From Maritalea myrionectae DSM 19524 (GTDB taxonomy: Bacteria; Pseudomonadota; Alphaproteobacteria; Rhizobiales; Devosiaceae), in assembly GCF_000423365.1 (NCBI RefSeq), contig NZ_AUHV01000005.1:186001-250000 (forward strand): DNA of 64,000 nt, written 5' to 3'. Of the stretch, positions 9,101 to 17,173 are shown in pieces. The position numbers and the translations under genes are program-made. Each line of letters begins with the position of its first letter. Positions within the stretch are counted from its first letter, which is position 1. A model generated the notes under the pieces. It was not told where the DNA came from, did no database searches, and saw only the letters and a list, made by a program, of their open reading frames with translations.

Positions 9101-9230
9101 ACGTCACCCCGGACCTGATCCGGGGTCCACGCAGAAGTTGAGACGAGGTGCAGCCTCGGCGTTTTTTCACTACAGCTTTGCCGTTTGGCCACGGCTACAT
9201 GGATTACCGGATCAAGTCCGGTAATGACCG
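9101..9230. repeat. Alphaproteobacterial-type palindromic intergenic repeat (REP-like mosaic)
   Basis: A chain of stem-loops lies between the convergent allA and lrp genes. CCCCGGA/TCCGGGG is at 9107-9113 and 9119-9125; CGAGG/CCTCG at 9144-9148 and 9154-9158; GCCGT/ACGGC at 9180-9184 and 9191-9195; ATTACCGGA/TCCGGTAAT at 9203-9211 and 9217-9225. Translated, the element yields the GLDPVIH-like peptide that recurs as a false ORF in many alphaproteobacterial genomes, so it is very probably a dispersed repeat. It may also act as a bidirectional terminator. Confidence 0.75.
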
Positions 9231-9286
9231 CGGTGGAGGTGGTTATTTGTGCTTTAGCCAGATTTCTTGATGCGGCGAAAGTGGGA

Positions 9287-9730
9287 TTATCGCCGATCAA
9301 ATTTGCGCCCCAGCACCAGAGACGTTTGGGTGCGGCGCACGCCGGGGATGAGGGCGATTTCGTCGATGATCTCGTCAATATCTTCGAGCTGCGGCGCTTC
9401 CACGGACAGGTGCAAATCATATTCGCCATTGATGGCGAGGCAGAGTTTGACCTCAGGAAAGTCTTTTAGCTTGTCGGCAATCTGCTTGCCCTGCTGCTGG
9501 TGCACTTCGATCATCACAAGCGCTTCCACATGCTGGCGACCCGGATCTTCTGCCAATTGCACCGTGTAGCCTTTGATATAGCCCATGCGCTCTAGTCGGG
9601 CGATCCGCTCGTGCACCGTGGTGCGGGCAATGCCCAGTTTTTTGGCAATGTCGGATGTTTTGGCGCGGGCGTTGAACTGCAATTGCGCGATCAATTGCCG
9701 GTCCAATTCGTCCCGAATGGCTTTATCCAT
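9287..9730 (-). CDS. Lrp/AsnC family transcriptional regulator
   Basis: 147 residues from the ATG at 9730, preceded by GAGGAG seven bases upstream; the in-frame ATG at 9751 lacks this. An N-terminal winged helix-turn-helix (about 5-60: DIAKKLGIARTTVHERIARLERMGYI) is followed by a RAM ligand-binding domain (about 65-145). Proteins of this type sense amino acids and often control the adjacent catabolic gene. It is divergent from the lysine 6-dehydrogenase-like gene with a 242-base gap rich in inverted repeats, which supports local control of lysine breakdown. The ligand is inferred from context only. Confidence 0.9.
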   Translation of the reverse strand: MDKAIRDELDRQLIAQLQFNARAKTSDIAKKLGIARTTVHERIARLERMGYIKGYTVQLAEDPGRQHVEALVMIEVHQQQGKQIADKLKDFPEVKLCLAINGEYDLHLSVEAPQLEDIDEIIDEIALIPGVRRTQTSLVLGRKFDRR

Positions 9731-9744
9731 GCCGCTGCTCCTCA

Positions 9745-9857
9745 CCGACAAAAAGACAATAGATTGATAAAATGACGATGGTCCAGATTTGGGCGATATG
9801 CAAGTTCCTCATTGCGTTAAGACCTTTCTCAAATATTAAATTCCGTCATTTTGTCGG
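9745..9857. promoter_or_regulatory. Repeated half-sites between lrp and the dehydrogenase gene (possible Lrp operators)
   Basis: CCGACAAAA (9745-9753) recurs inverted as TTTTGTCGG (9849-9857), and AAAATGACG (9769-9777) recurs inverted as CGTCATTTT (9844-9852). The right-hand copies overlap to form an imperfect palindrome around 9841-9862. Spaced, AT-rich half-sites of this sort suit the multimeric binding of Lrp-family proteins. Binding is inferred. Confidence 0.45.
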
Positions 9858-9972
9858 CAAATTGCCTCCAAATTCGTCGTTATGTCATCTTTATGGCGGT
9901 TCCGATTCTAGGCACTGACAGTTCCCGCTGTCACACTTTCGGCAGAACAAAAATCAAGCCAGAGGGATAGAT

Positions 9973-11088
9973 ATGAATTGGGATGTTTTGATTGTCGGCG
10001 CGGGCAAAATTGGCCGCATGGTAGGCGTGGTGTTGGAAACACAGCCAGAATATAGCGTGACCATTGCCGATACCAATGAAGAGAATTTGGCTGAAGTGGC
10101 TAAATTGGGGCTGAAGACCGCGAAAGTGGACGTGACCAAGGAAGATGAATTGGTGGCCGCCCTTCAGGGCAAGCAAGCCGTATTGAGCGCTGCGCCCTAC
10201 TTCTTGACGCCAGCCATCGCCTCTGGCGCGAAAAAAGCCGGCACCCATTATTTCGACCTGACGGAAGACGTTAAGGGCACCAAATTCGTGCGGGATTTGG
10301 CCAAAGACGCGGACACGGCCTTTATGCCACAATGTGGTTTGGCGCCGGGCTTTGTGGGCGTGGCCGGTTATCACCTTGCCAAGCAGTTCGACAAGGTTGA
10401 AGATTTGTCCATGCGCGTGGGTGCTTTGCCGCGCTTCCCTACAAATGCGCTGAAATATAACATCACCTGGTCCACCGAAGGCATGGTCAATGAATATTGC
10501 AACCCATGCGAAGCTTTGGTTGATGGAAAGCTGGTGGAAGTTCCACCGCTCGAGAATTTGCAGACATTTACCCTAAACGGCACTGAATTTGAGTGCTTTA
10601 ACACATCAGGCGGTTTGGGCACATTGTGCGAGACGTTGGCGGGCCACGCCCAAAACGTATCCTACCGCTCCATCCGCTATCCGGGCCACCGCGACATTTT
10701 GAAAATCTTGCTACAAGATTTGAAATTGCAGAATCGTCAGGATCTAATGTGCGAAATCTTCAACACCGCACTGCCTGTGACCAAGCAGGATACGGTGACG
10801 GTTTTCTGTACCGCAACGGGCACCATCAATGGCCGCTTTGAGGAAAAATCATTCCTCAATGTTTCAACCCCCATGGAAGTGGCCGGGCAAGAATGGACCG
10901 CCATTCAAATCACCACAGCTGCTGGCGTGACAGCGGCAATGGATTTGGTGCGCACGGGCAAACTGCCGCAAAAAGGGTTCTTGAGCCAAGAGCAGATTGA
11001 TCTGGATGAATTCCTCGACAATCGGTTCGGCGGCATGTTCCTCGGCAAGCCGCTCAAGACAGCGACAAAAACCGACAAAGCTGCATAA
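9973..11088 (+). CDS. Saccharopine dehydrogenase-family protein, probable lysine 6-dehydrogenase
   Basis: 371 residues. An N-terminal Rossmann fold begins at VLIVGAGKIGRMVG (GxGxxG at 9-14), and a saccharopine dehydrogenase-like domain with FMPQCGLAPGFVG follows around residue 120. Length and domain layout suit lysine 6-dehydrogenase, which oxidises the epsilon-amino group of lysine to allysine with NAD(P)+; saccharopine reductase-type enzymes are the main alternative. Support from context: a divergent Lrp-type regulator, a polar amino acid ABC transporter just downstream and an ALDH7-type semialdehyde dehydrogenase at 17247. The substrate is inference. A strong hairpin terminator follows the stop, separating it from the transporter. 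Confidence 0.8.
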   Translation: MNWDVLIVGAGKIGRMVGVVLETQPEYSVTIADTNEENLAEVAKLGLKTAKVDVTKEDELVAALQGKQAVLSAAPYFLTPAIASGAKKAGTHYFDLTEDVKGTKFVRDLAKDADTAFMPQCGLAPGFVGVAGYHLAKQFDKVEDLSMRVGALPRFPTNALKYNITWSTEGMVNEYCNPCEALVDGKLVEVPPLENLQTFTLNGTEFECFNTSGGLGTLCETLAGHAQNVSYRSIRYPGHRDILKILLQDLKLQNRQDLMCEIFNTALPVTKQDTVTVFCTATGTINGRFEEKSFLNVSTPMEVAGQEWTAIQITTAAGVTAAMDLVRTGKLPQKGFLSQEQIDLDEFLDNRFGGMFLGKPLKTATKTDKAA

Positions 11089-11093
11089 ATATT

Positions 11094-11119
11094 AAAGGGT
11101 GGGCCAAGGCTCACCCTTT
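11094..11119 (+). terminator. Terminator after the dehydrogenase gene
   Basis: AAAGGGTG (11094-11101) pairs with CACCCTTT (11112-11119) around a short loop, six bases after the stop codon. The following bases are only moderately T-rich. Confidence 0.65.
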
Positions 11120-11317
11120 CTCATTTTGGTGGATTGGCCTGCACAAAGTGCGAAAAGCACGTTAAATTTTGCACAAAAAAGTGACTATTCAGTCAAAAAA
11201 GAATAGGCCATACTGAAACTGAACATATCGCAAAAAGTGAATTTGCGGATAAGACGTTGTGAGGACAGCGCAAATCGGGCCCGAGAAATTGGACCTGATG
11301 TAAGGGAGGTAGTTTTG

Positions 11318-11503
11318 ATGCTTTTGAACCTGGTCATCAGACCGGCGGAGCTGTTGAGCGCGTTTGCGCGGTCATTCCAGATTCTTGTTGTCAGCTTGAT
11401 CGTTGCGTCACTTCGGCGTGCATTTGATCTTTCATCCTATATTTTTACCGCGTCTCGTATTAATTCGGGACGCGCACACCCCCCATTTGGGGCATTGGCC
11501 TAA
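11318..11503 (+). CDS. Possible 61-residue leader or small membrane protein upstream of the ABC transporter
   Basis: The ATG at 11318 has a GGGAGG ribosome site eight bases upstream, better than that of the transporter gene itself. The 61-codon product has a hydrophobic core (FQILVVSLIVASL, about residues 20-32) flanked by arginines, so it could be a small membrane protein. It contains no lysine, so a classical lysine-sensing attenuator peptide is unlikely. Its 3' end overlaps the first two hairpins of the series described separately. I do not recognise the sequence; it may be non-coding leader. Apart from this ORF and the hairpins, the 472-base gap 11089-11560 shows no gene. Confidence 0.35.
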   Translation: MLLNLVIRPAELLSAFARSFQILVVSLIVASLRRAFDLSSYIFTASRINSGRAHPPFGALA

Positions 11504-11513
11504 CAAAAGCCAA
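11449..11513 (+). promoter_or_regulatory. Three consecutive hairpins in the leader of the ABC transporter operon
   Basis: CGCGTC/GACGCG at 11449-11454 and 11469-11474, CCCC/GGGG at 11481-11484 and 11489-11492, and TTGGC/GCCAA at 11495-11499 and 11509-11513. They lie 48-112 bases before the ATPase start codon. No T-run follows, so this is not an ordinary terminator; an attenuator, RNA-binding site or mRNA-stabilising structure is possible. Confidence 0.4.
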
Positions 11514-11560
11514 TTGTGTACCAGCTCATTTTGGGCTAGATCGTTGGTAGCGACCAAAGA

Positions 11561-12352
11561 ATGAAAGAAAATATGTCGGACACGCAAACACCTGTCATTG
11601 AAGTACGTGATCTTCATAAGAGTTATGGCCAATTGGAAGTGCTCAAAGGCGTTGATCTTGTTGCCCACAAGGGCGATGTGGTGAGCCTGATTGGGTCTTC
11701 AGGGTCCGGGAAATCGACGCTGTTGCGCTGTGTGAACCTTTTGGAAGACAGCCAGCAGGGCGACATCATTTTTGACGGTGAGCCTGTGCACTGGAAAGGC
11801 GAGGGTCTTAATCGTCATCCGGCTGATAAAGCACAAGTGATCCGCATCCGCACCAACCTGACCATGGTGTTCCAACAGTTCAATCTTTGGGCCCATATGT
11901 CGATTTTGCAAAATGTGATGGAAGCACCCGTCACTGTGTTGGGCGAAGACCTTGCAGTGGTTGAAGAGCGTGCCCGCAAATTGCTCGACAAGGTGGGCAT
12001 TGGCGACAAGTGTGACAATTATCCAGCGCAGCTTTCTGGCGGCCAACAGCAGCGGGCGGCGATTGCGCGCGCCTTGGCCATGGAACCGCAAGCGCTTTTG
12101 TTTGATGAACCCACCTCCGCGCTTGATCCTGAATTGGAGCAAGAGGTGGTGAAGGTGATCAAGGATTTGGCCAAAGAAGGCCGCACAATGATCCTTGTCA
12201 CCCACGACATGCGGTTGGCAGCCGATGTGTCGGACCATGTTATCTTTTTGCATCAGGGACGTATTGAAGAACAAGGTACGCCTGATGAGGTGTTTAAGAA
12301 CACCAAAACCGAGCGGCTACAGCAATTCTTGAGTGCGACCGTTTCGGACTAA
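11561..12352 (+). CDS. Polar amino acid ABC transporter ATPase (HisP/GlnQ type)
   Basis: 263 residues. Hydrolyses ATP to drive import by the two permeases encoded downstream. Walker A is GSSGSGKST (about 43-51), the ABC signature LSGGQQQRAAIARAL (about 155-169) and Walker B LLFDEPTSALDPE (about 177-189). The D-loop and H-loop (TLVTHD-like LVTHDMRLAADVS) follow. The start may be the ATG at 11561 or the in-frame ATG at 11573 (MSDTQTP); neither has a strong ribosome site. Family resemblance is to basic and polar amino acid importers, which fits lysine uptake but does not prove it. Confidence 0.95.
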   Translation: MKENMSDTQTPVIEVRDLHKSYGQLEVLKGVDLVAHKGDVVSLIGSSGSGKSTLLRCVNLLEDSQQGDIIFDGEPVHWKGEGLNRHPADKAQVIRIRTNLTMVFQQFNLWAHMSILQNVMEAPVTVLGEDLAVVEERARKLLDKVGIGDKCDNYPAQLSGGQQQRAAIARALAMEPQALLFDEPTSALDPELEQEVVKVIKDLAKEGRTMILVTHDMRLAADVSDHVIFLHQGRIEEQGTPDEVFKNTKTERLQQFLSATVSD

Positions 12353-12400
12353 AATCAACTCAAGATCTCTTTTTAAGAGGTTAAACCAAGGGAGACTAAA

Positions 12401-13123
12401 ATGAAAAAACTTTTGCTTTCCGTTGCCGTATTGGCAATGAGCACAAGCTTTGCGATGGCGGACACTGTGCGCCTTGGCACCGAGGGCGCTTACCCTCCAT
12501 ATAACTTCATCAATGATAATGGCGAAGTTGACGGCTTTGAACGCGAGTTGGGCGATGAGCTTTGCAAGCGTGCCGAAATGGATTGTGAGTGGGTGACCAA
12601 CGATTGGGATTCAATCATTCCAAACTTGGTATCTGGCAACTATGACGCGATTATCGCCGGCATGTCGATCACGCCTGAGCGTCAAGAAGTTGTAGATTTC
12701 ACACAAAACTACACACCTCCATCACCTTCTGCATATGCAGCCTTGAGCGCAGATGTTGATCTCGATGGCGGCGTTATTGCAGCGCAAACTGGCACGATCC
12801 AATCAGCGCACATCACCACAACTGGTGCGACTTTGCTTGAGTTCGCAACGCCTGACGAAACTGTTGCTGCTGTGCGCAATGGTGAAGCAGACGCCGTGCT
12901 TTCAGACAAAGACTTCTTGATCCCATTGGTCGAAGATTCAAATGGCGACATGGTTTTTGTTGGCGAAGACATCCCATTGGGTGGCGGTATTGGCATGGCC
13001 TTCCGCAAATCTGATCCAGAGATGCGCGCCAAGTTTGATGCAGCGATCCAAACCATGAAAGATGACGGCACATTGAACGAGCTGATCATTAAATGGTTGG
13101 GTGAAGATTCACCACGCTTCTAA
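12401..13123 (+). CDS. Periplasmic amino acid-binding protein of the ABC transporter
   Basis: 240 residues, type 2 periplasmic-binding fold (SBP_bac_3). A signal peptide ends at AMA, with cleavage likely after residue 20. The ligand-binding start RLGTEGAYPPYNFINDNGE and the IAGMSITPERQEVVDFT segment are typical of lysine/arginine/ornithine- and histidine-binding proteins. A GGGAG ribosome site precedes the ATG. A small hairpin (CTCTT/AAGAG, 12367-12379) lies before it, and a larger one follows the gene. Such structures often leave the binding protein more abundant than the other subunits. Confidence 0.95.
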   Translation: MKKLLLSVAVLAMSTSFAMADTVRLGTEGAYPPYNFINDNGEVDGFERELGDELCKRAEMDCEWVTNDWDSIIPNLVSGNYDAIIAGMSITPERQEVVDFTQNYTPPSPSAYAALSADVDLDGGVIAAQTGTIQSAHITTTGATLLEFATPDETVAAVRNGEADAVLSDKDFLIPLVEDSNGDMVFVGEDIPLGGGIGMAFRKSDPEMRAKFDAAIQTMKDDGTLNELIIKWLGEDSPRF

Positions 13124-13134
13124 GTTAGCTATAA

Positions 13135-13160
13135 CAGGGCGGGAGTGCGCTTCCGCCCTG
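13135..13160 (+). terminator. Hairpin between binding protein and permease genes
   Basis: CAGGGCGG (13135-13142) pairs with CCGCCCTG (13153-13160). Only a weak T-rich stretch follows (ATTTGATTGT), so partial termination or 3'-end protection of the binding-protein mRNA is more likely than a full stop, since the permease genes lie immediately downstream. Confidence 0.6.
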
Positions 13161-13179
13161 ATTTGATTGTAGATCTAAT

Positions 13180-14061
13180 ATGTTTTCATTCTGCGCAACT
13201 CCGGACCAAATTGAAGGTCTCACCTGGCTGACCTGTTATCTGACAACAGGCAAGCACATGAGCTTTTACGCCTCGTTTGGCACCGTGCTGATGTTGCTGG
13301 CGGTTACAGCGCCAACCGCCCTATTGTTCGGCTTTTTTGGCGCCACAGCTGCGCGGTCGCACATTGCGCCGCTGCGCTGGTTTGGCAAAGGCTACACGGC
13401 CATTGTGCGCGGCGTGCCTGACATTGCCTTCTTCCTTTTCTTTGTGATCGCGCTCGATCAAGCCTTTGAATATGTGCGCCATAAAACGCTGTGTTCTGAT
13501 TGGACGGAGCCTGTACGGCAAGGCAGCGACTTTGTGGTTTGCGCTGCTGCGAAACTGCCCTTGTCGAGCTCACCTCAATGGGTGCACGAGGCTTACGGGT
13601 TCCTTTTGGCCGTTTTGACATTTTCGATTGTTTTTGGCGCGTTTGCCGCCAACGTTTTATATGGCGGCATGCGCGCTGTGCCCCACGCCCAGCTGCAAAC
13701 GGGCGAAGCTTATGGCATGAGCCGCCGACAAGTGTTTTGGCGCATTTTGATGCCACAAATGTGGATTTACGCCCTGCCCGGCCTTTCAAACCTTTGGATG
13801 ATTTTGATCAAAGCAACCCCGCTGCTGTTTCTGCTGGGCGTTGAAGATATCGTTTATTGGGCGCGGGAACTGGGCGGCTCAAAAAGCTCCGCCTTTTCGT
13901 ACCCCCATCCCGACTGGCGGATCTATTATTTCCTTGGCCTTTTGGTGTTCTATCTGGCCATGACCAAGATTTCGGAAATTGTGTTTGAAAAGCTGATGAC
14001 CAAACTCAGCTTGGGACAAGCCACAACCGGCGGCGGGTCCGCTGCTGGAGGTGCTGCATGA
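13180..14061 (+). CDS. Amino acid ABC transporter permease (HisQ type)
   Basis: 293 residues, inner membrane, several hydrophobic helices. The region around 180-205 (GEAYGMSRRQVFWRILMPQM) is the cytoplasmic EAA loop that docks on the ATPase. It carries a long inserted segment between early helices (about 105-140, with two cysteines), also known in alphaproteobacterial members. The ATG at 13180 has a poor ribosome site; an in-frame ATG at 13258 is possible but would remove residues shared by homologues as I recall them. The gene overlaps the second permease by four bases (ATGA), so both are coupled. Confidence 0.92.
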   Translation: MFSFCATPDQIEGLTWLTCYLTTGKHMSFYASFGTVLMLLAVTAPTALLFGFFGATAARSHIAPLRWFGKGYTAIVRGVPDIAFFLFFVIALDQAFEYVRHKTLCSDWTEPVRQGSDFVVCAAAKLPLSSSPQWVHEAYGFLLAVLTFSIVFGAFAANVLYGGMRAVPHAQLQTGEAYGMSRRQVFWRILMPQMWIYALPGLSNLWMILIKATPLLFLLGVEDIVYWARELGGSKSSAFSYPHPDWRIYYFLGLLVFYLAMTKISEIVFEKLMTKLSLGQATTGGGSAAGGAA

Positions 14062-14897
14062 GCTGCTTAGAAACCATCCAAAATTACGCCTTCCGTTCAA
14101 TGGGATTTGGCGAGCGGCTTTTGCCCCGTTCGGATTTTACCCTTTGCGACCAGTTCACCCTGATCGGCTCAGGGCTGATTTGGAACGTTTATTTTGGTGT
14201 GATTGCGCTTGGCCTTGGCTTTTTCCTCGCGGTGGCGGTTGCCACAGCAAAAGCCAGCAAAAACCCGCTGCTGCGGAAGCCTGCTGAATGGTATATTTTC
14301 ATTTTCCGCGGCTCACCGCTATTTATTCAGTTCTTCTTCGCCTACGAGCTTTTTGTTTTGCTGCCTCGACTGGGCACCGACATCAATCTTGGCTTTGTGG
14401 AAATCACGGTGGAGACACGTTGGTTGACCAAGGCCTGGCTTGGGGCTTTGTTCGTGTTGTTCCTCAACACAGGGGCTTATTCCGCCGAGATTTTTTATGG
14501 CGCCCTACGCTCTATTCCCAAAGGGGATGTGGAAGCGGCAGATGCCTATGGCATCACAGGTTGGCCTCGTTTTAGAAAGATCATCTGGCCGACCATGTTG
14601 CGCTTGGCGTGGCCCGCCTACACCAATGAAGCGATCTTTTTGTTTCACGCGACAACTTTGGTGTTTTTCTCAGGCTTTCCAAGCTGGCAACAGCGAGGCG
14701 ATGCGCTTTATTACGCCAGCTACTTCGCGGATAAAACGTTCAACCCGTTTGTGCCTTATCCAATTTTGGCGTTCTATTTTATTCTGCTCACGCTTTGCGT
14801 GATCGGGGTCTATGGCGCGATCAACAAACGGCTGAATAAACATCTGCCTGAAAACCAGGCTGCGAAACTGAAAATCAAGCCCCAAATATTGCGTTAG
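14058..14897 (+). CDS. Amino acid ABC transporter permease (HisM type)
   Basis: 279 residues, the second transmembrane subunit of the importer. The docking EAA-type loop reads EAADAYGITGWPRFRKIIWP around residue 160. FRGSPLFIQFFFAYEL near residue 85 is typical of the polar amino acid permease family. It starts inside the end of the first permease gene (four-base overlap). Its stop lies 12 bases from the end of the convergent SMP-30 gene, with a shared hairpin between and across the ends. Confidence 0.93.
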   Translation: MSCLETIQNYAFRSMGFGERLLPRSDFTLCDQFTLIGSGLIWNVYFGVIALGLGFFLAVAVATAKASKNPLLRKPAEWYIFIFRGSPLFIQFFFAYELFVLLPRLGTDINLGFVEITVETRWLTKAWLGALFVLFLNTGAYSAEIFYGALRSIPKGDVEAADAYGITGWPRFRKIIWPTMLRLAWPAYTNEAIFLFHATTLVFFSGFPSWQQRGDALYYASYFADKTFNPFVPYPILAFYFILLTLCVIGVYGAINKRLNKHLPENQAAKLKIKPQILR

Positions 14898-14903
14898 AAT
14901 CGG

Positions 14904-14927
14904 TGCGGTCAGTCAAGGCTGACCGCA
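14904..14927. terminator. Bidirectional hairpin terminator between convergent genes
   Basis: TGCGGTCAG (14904-14912) and CTGACCGCA (14919-14927) form a perfect 9-bp stem with a six-base loop. The structure overlaps the last codons of the leftward SMP-30 gene, whose stop is at 14909-14911, and lies just after the rightward permease stop. No long T-run is present on either strand. Confidence 0.6.
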
Positions 14928-15763
14928 TATTCTGCGCGGCCTTGCACCGCATCAGCAAACTCAAATATTTGCCCATCCGCAGCGCTCGGCGCATCAAGGT
15001 TCTCCGCCGCCGAGGTGAGATAAAGCGTTGTAAAGTTCTCACCACCAAAGGCTGGGCAGGTTGGCTGCTTTGCCGGCACATCAAGGCGCTGTAGCTCACG
15101 CCCTGTTTTGTCAAACTGCACAATGCATGACGCGCCCCACATGGCGATCCAGATGTTGCCTGCAGCATCGATCAATGCACCATCGGGATTGAGATCTGTT
15201 TCTCGCAAATCCACATGAATCGTCGGCTCACCGACGGGCCACCCCTCACCATCCAGGGCTTGCTTCCAAACAATCTGCGTTGGCGTGTCCGTGTAGCAGG
15301 CGAAGGATTTGTCGTGCGCAAAACAGATGGAATTTGGGATTGCCACTTCCGGCACCAGCAGACGTAGCTCGCCTTGATAAAAGCGGTAGATCCCACCTTT
15401 TTCGCTGCTTGGATCCGTCTTGGACATGGTGCCAATCCAAAATCCACCCCAGGGGTCGATCCGTCCATCGTTGGAGCGACGCGACGGCACGTTTGGTTCC
15501 AGATCAACGAGATGCTTTTTTTCTTCTGTTTTCAGATCGAACGCGAACAGTTTGGTTTCTGATGCGATGATCAGCGTGCGTTCGTCTTTCCACCCTGCGG
15601 CGGTCACGATTTCGTCGAACGCCCACTCGAGCGGCGCACCGTTTATTTGCGACCGCAATTTGCAATTGGGAATGTCGAACCAAAAAAGCTGTTGGCGCAA
15701 TGGGTGCCACAATGGGCCTTCACCCAAAATGTTTTGCCGTGAATCAAAAACTGCTGCTGCCAT
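14909..15763 (-). CDS. SMP-30/gluconolactonase-family hydrolase
   Basis: 284 residues, six-bladed beta-propeller of the SMP-30/LRE family, usually metal-dependent lactonases. Candidate metal ligands are Glu15 in LGEGPLWHP, the asparagine in RRSNDGRIDPWGGFWIG and the aspartate in NPDGALIDAAGN. The ATG at 15763 follows GGGGAAGG. No signal peptide is seen. Its role beside amino acid genes is unclear: it may act on a sugar lactone unrelated to the neighbours, or on a cyclic intermediate. It is transcribed leftward and convergent with the transporter operon. Confidence 0.88.
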   Translation of the reverse strand: MAAAVFDSRQNILGEGPLWHPLRQQLFWFDIPNCKLRSQINGAPLEWAFDEIVTAAGWKDERTLIIASETKLFAFDLKTEEKKHLVDLEPNVPSRRSNDGRIDPWGGFWIGTMSKTDPSSEKGGIYRFYQGELRLLVPEVAIPNSICFAHDKSFACYTDTPTQIVWKQALDGEGWPVGEPTIHVDLRETDLNPDGALIDAAGNIWIAMWGASCIVQFDKTGRELQRLDVPAKQPTCPAFGGENFTTLYLTSAAENLDAPSAADGQIFEFADAVQGRAEYAVSLD

Positions 15764-15851
15764 GAGACCTTCCCCTACTTGTTCTCTCCACTAGCTATCA
15801 AACCAAACCATGCTGACAAGCCCGTTGGTATGCAGATTGTACATTCAGATT

Positions 15852-15882
15852 AAAAAAACCCGCCAGAACAAAGTCTGGCGGG
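15852..15882 (-). terminator. Rho-independent terminator of the aminotransferase gene
   Basis: Read leftward, CCCGCCAGA pairs with TCTGGCGGG (15882-15874 and 15867-15859) and is followed by seven T residues (15858-15852). This is a textbook intrinsic terminator about 40 bases after the stop. A second, bulged AT-rich hairpin (TTAAAAGA/TCTTTTAA) lies at about 15897-15929, across the stop codon. Confidence 0.88.
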
Positions 15883-15923
15883 CAAGAAAAGGTCCTTAAA
15901 AGAACCCTTCTGTGGGAAGTCTT

Positions 15924-17153
15924 TTAAGTCAAAGCGCTTGCCGCTTTTTGTATGCGGGATATCGCTTCGACCAATTCTGATTTCGCTGCCGCATAAGATA
16001 TACGAAAATAAGGCGAAAGTCCAAAGGCTGAGCCGGGCACGATGGCCACATGGCTTTCTTCCAAAATATAGCGGCAGAAGTCGCTATCGCTTTCGATGGT
16101 CTTGCCGCTGGGCGTCGTCTTGCCGATGAGACCTTCGCAGGAGGCAAAGGTATAAAAGGCGCCTTCGGGCACACGGCAGGTTACCCCATCAATTTCGTTG
16201 AGGCCCGCAACCACCAGATCGCGCCGCTCTTGGAACGACAAGCGACGTTCCTCGAGGAATGAATTGTCGCCATTCAAGGCTTCGATTGCTGCAGCTTGCG
16301 ATACCGACGAGGCGCAGGACGTGGATTGGGATTGCATCACGGCCATGGCCTTGATCAGCTCCACCGGCCCGGCGCCATAGCCGATGCGCCACCCGGTCAT
16401 GGCGTGGGATTTGGACACACCATTGACCACCAGAATACGATCCCGCAATTCAGGCGCCAATTGTGCTGGGGTGACAAATTCAAAATCATCATAGGTGATG
16501 TGCTCATAAATATCGTCGCACACCAGCCAAACATGGGGATTGCGCGCCAGCACAGCCAAAAGAGGTTTTAGTTCTTCAGCCGAATAGGCCGCGCCGGATG
16601 GGTTGGATGGCGAGTTGAGCATCAGCCATTTGGTCTTTGGCGTAATTGCCGCTTCAAGCTGGTCAGCCTGCAGCCGGAAGCCTTTTTCACCCGGACATTT
16701 GACCAGCACAGGCTCGCCGCCGCACACTTCTACAATGTCGGCATAGGTGGTCCAGAACGGGGTCGGGATTATCACTTCGTCGCCCGGATTGATGGTCGCC
16801 ATAAAGGCGTTAAACAGCACTTGTTTTGCCCCTGCCGAAACCGAAATATTGGCGGGCTGATAGTCCAGTTCATTTTCTCGGCTCAACTTGTCGCAAATGG
16901 CTTGCTTTAATTCAGGTGTGCCATCAAGCGGGGTATATTTGGTTTGCCCTGCATTAATCGCGGCGATGCCAGCCTGTTTGACATGTTCCGGCGTGTCAAA
17001 ATCCGGTTCTCCAGCGCCCAGAATGATCACTGGCTTGCCTTCTGCCCGCAGTTCGCGGGCGCGGGTGCTGATTTTGATGATTTCAGAAACCGATAGTTTG
17101 GCAATGCGGTTAGCCCGGAAAAAGCCCGGATGAGAAACCAGATCGGCGCACAT
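15924..17153 (-). CDS. PLP-dependent class I aminotransferase (aspartate aminotransferase-like)
   Basis: 409 residues. The PLP lysine lies in VNGVSKSHAMTGWRIGYGAG (about residue 245). AGEPDFDTPEHV, QTKYTPLDGTPELK and NSPSNPSGA are the usual fold type I markers, closest in feel to aspartate/prephenate aminotransferases of rhizobia. Within a lysine-type locus it could instead transaminate 2-aminoadipate; sequence alone does not decide. An AGGGGAAG ribosome site precedes the ATG. It lies downstream of the dehydrogenase gene at 17247 on the same strand, with a long hairpin in the 93-base gap. Confidence 0.9.
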   Translation of the reverse strand: MCADLVSHPGFFRANRIAKLSVSEIIKISTRARELRAEGKPVIILGAGEPDFDTPEHVKQAGIAAINAGQTKYTPLDGTPELKQAICDKLSRENELDYQPANISVSAGAKQVLFNAFMATINPGDEVIIPTPFWTTYADIVEVCGGEPVLVKCPGEKGFRLQADQLEAAITPKTKWLMLNSPSNPSGAAYSAEELKPLLAVLARNPHVWLVCDDIYEHITYDDFEFVTPAQLAPELRDRILVVNGVSKSHAMTGWRIGYGAGPVELIKAMAVMQSQSTSCASSVSQAAAIEALNGDNSFLEERRLSFQERRDLVVAGLNEIDGVTCRVPEGAFYTFASCEGLIGKTTPSGKTIESDSDFCRYILEESHVAIVPGSAFGLSPYFRISYAAAKSELVEAISRIQKAASALT

Positions 17154-17173
17154 ATTTTATCTTCCCCTAAAGC

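Noticed and set aside
11237-11317. GTG-initiated upstream extension of the small leader ORF
   Set aside because: The GTG has no ribosome site, whereas the ATG at 11318 has GGGAGG at good spacing.
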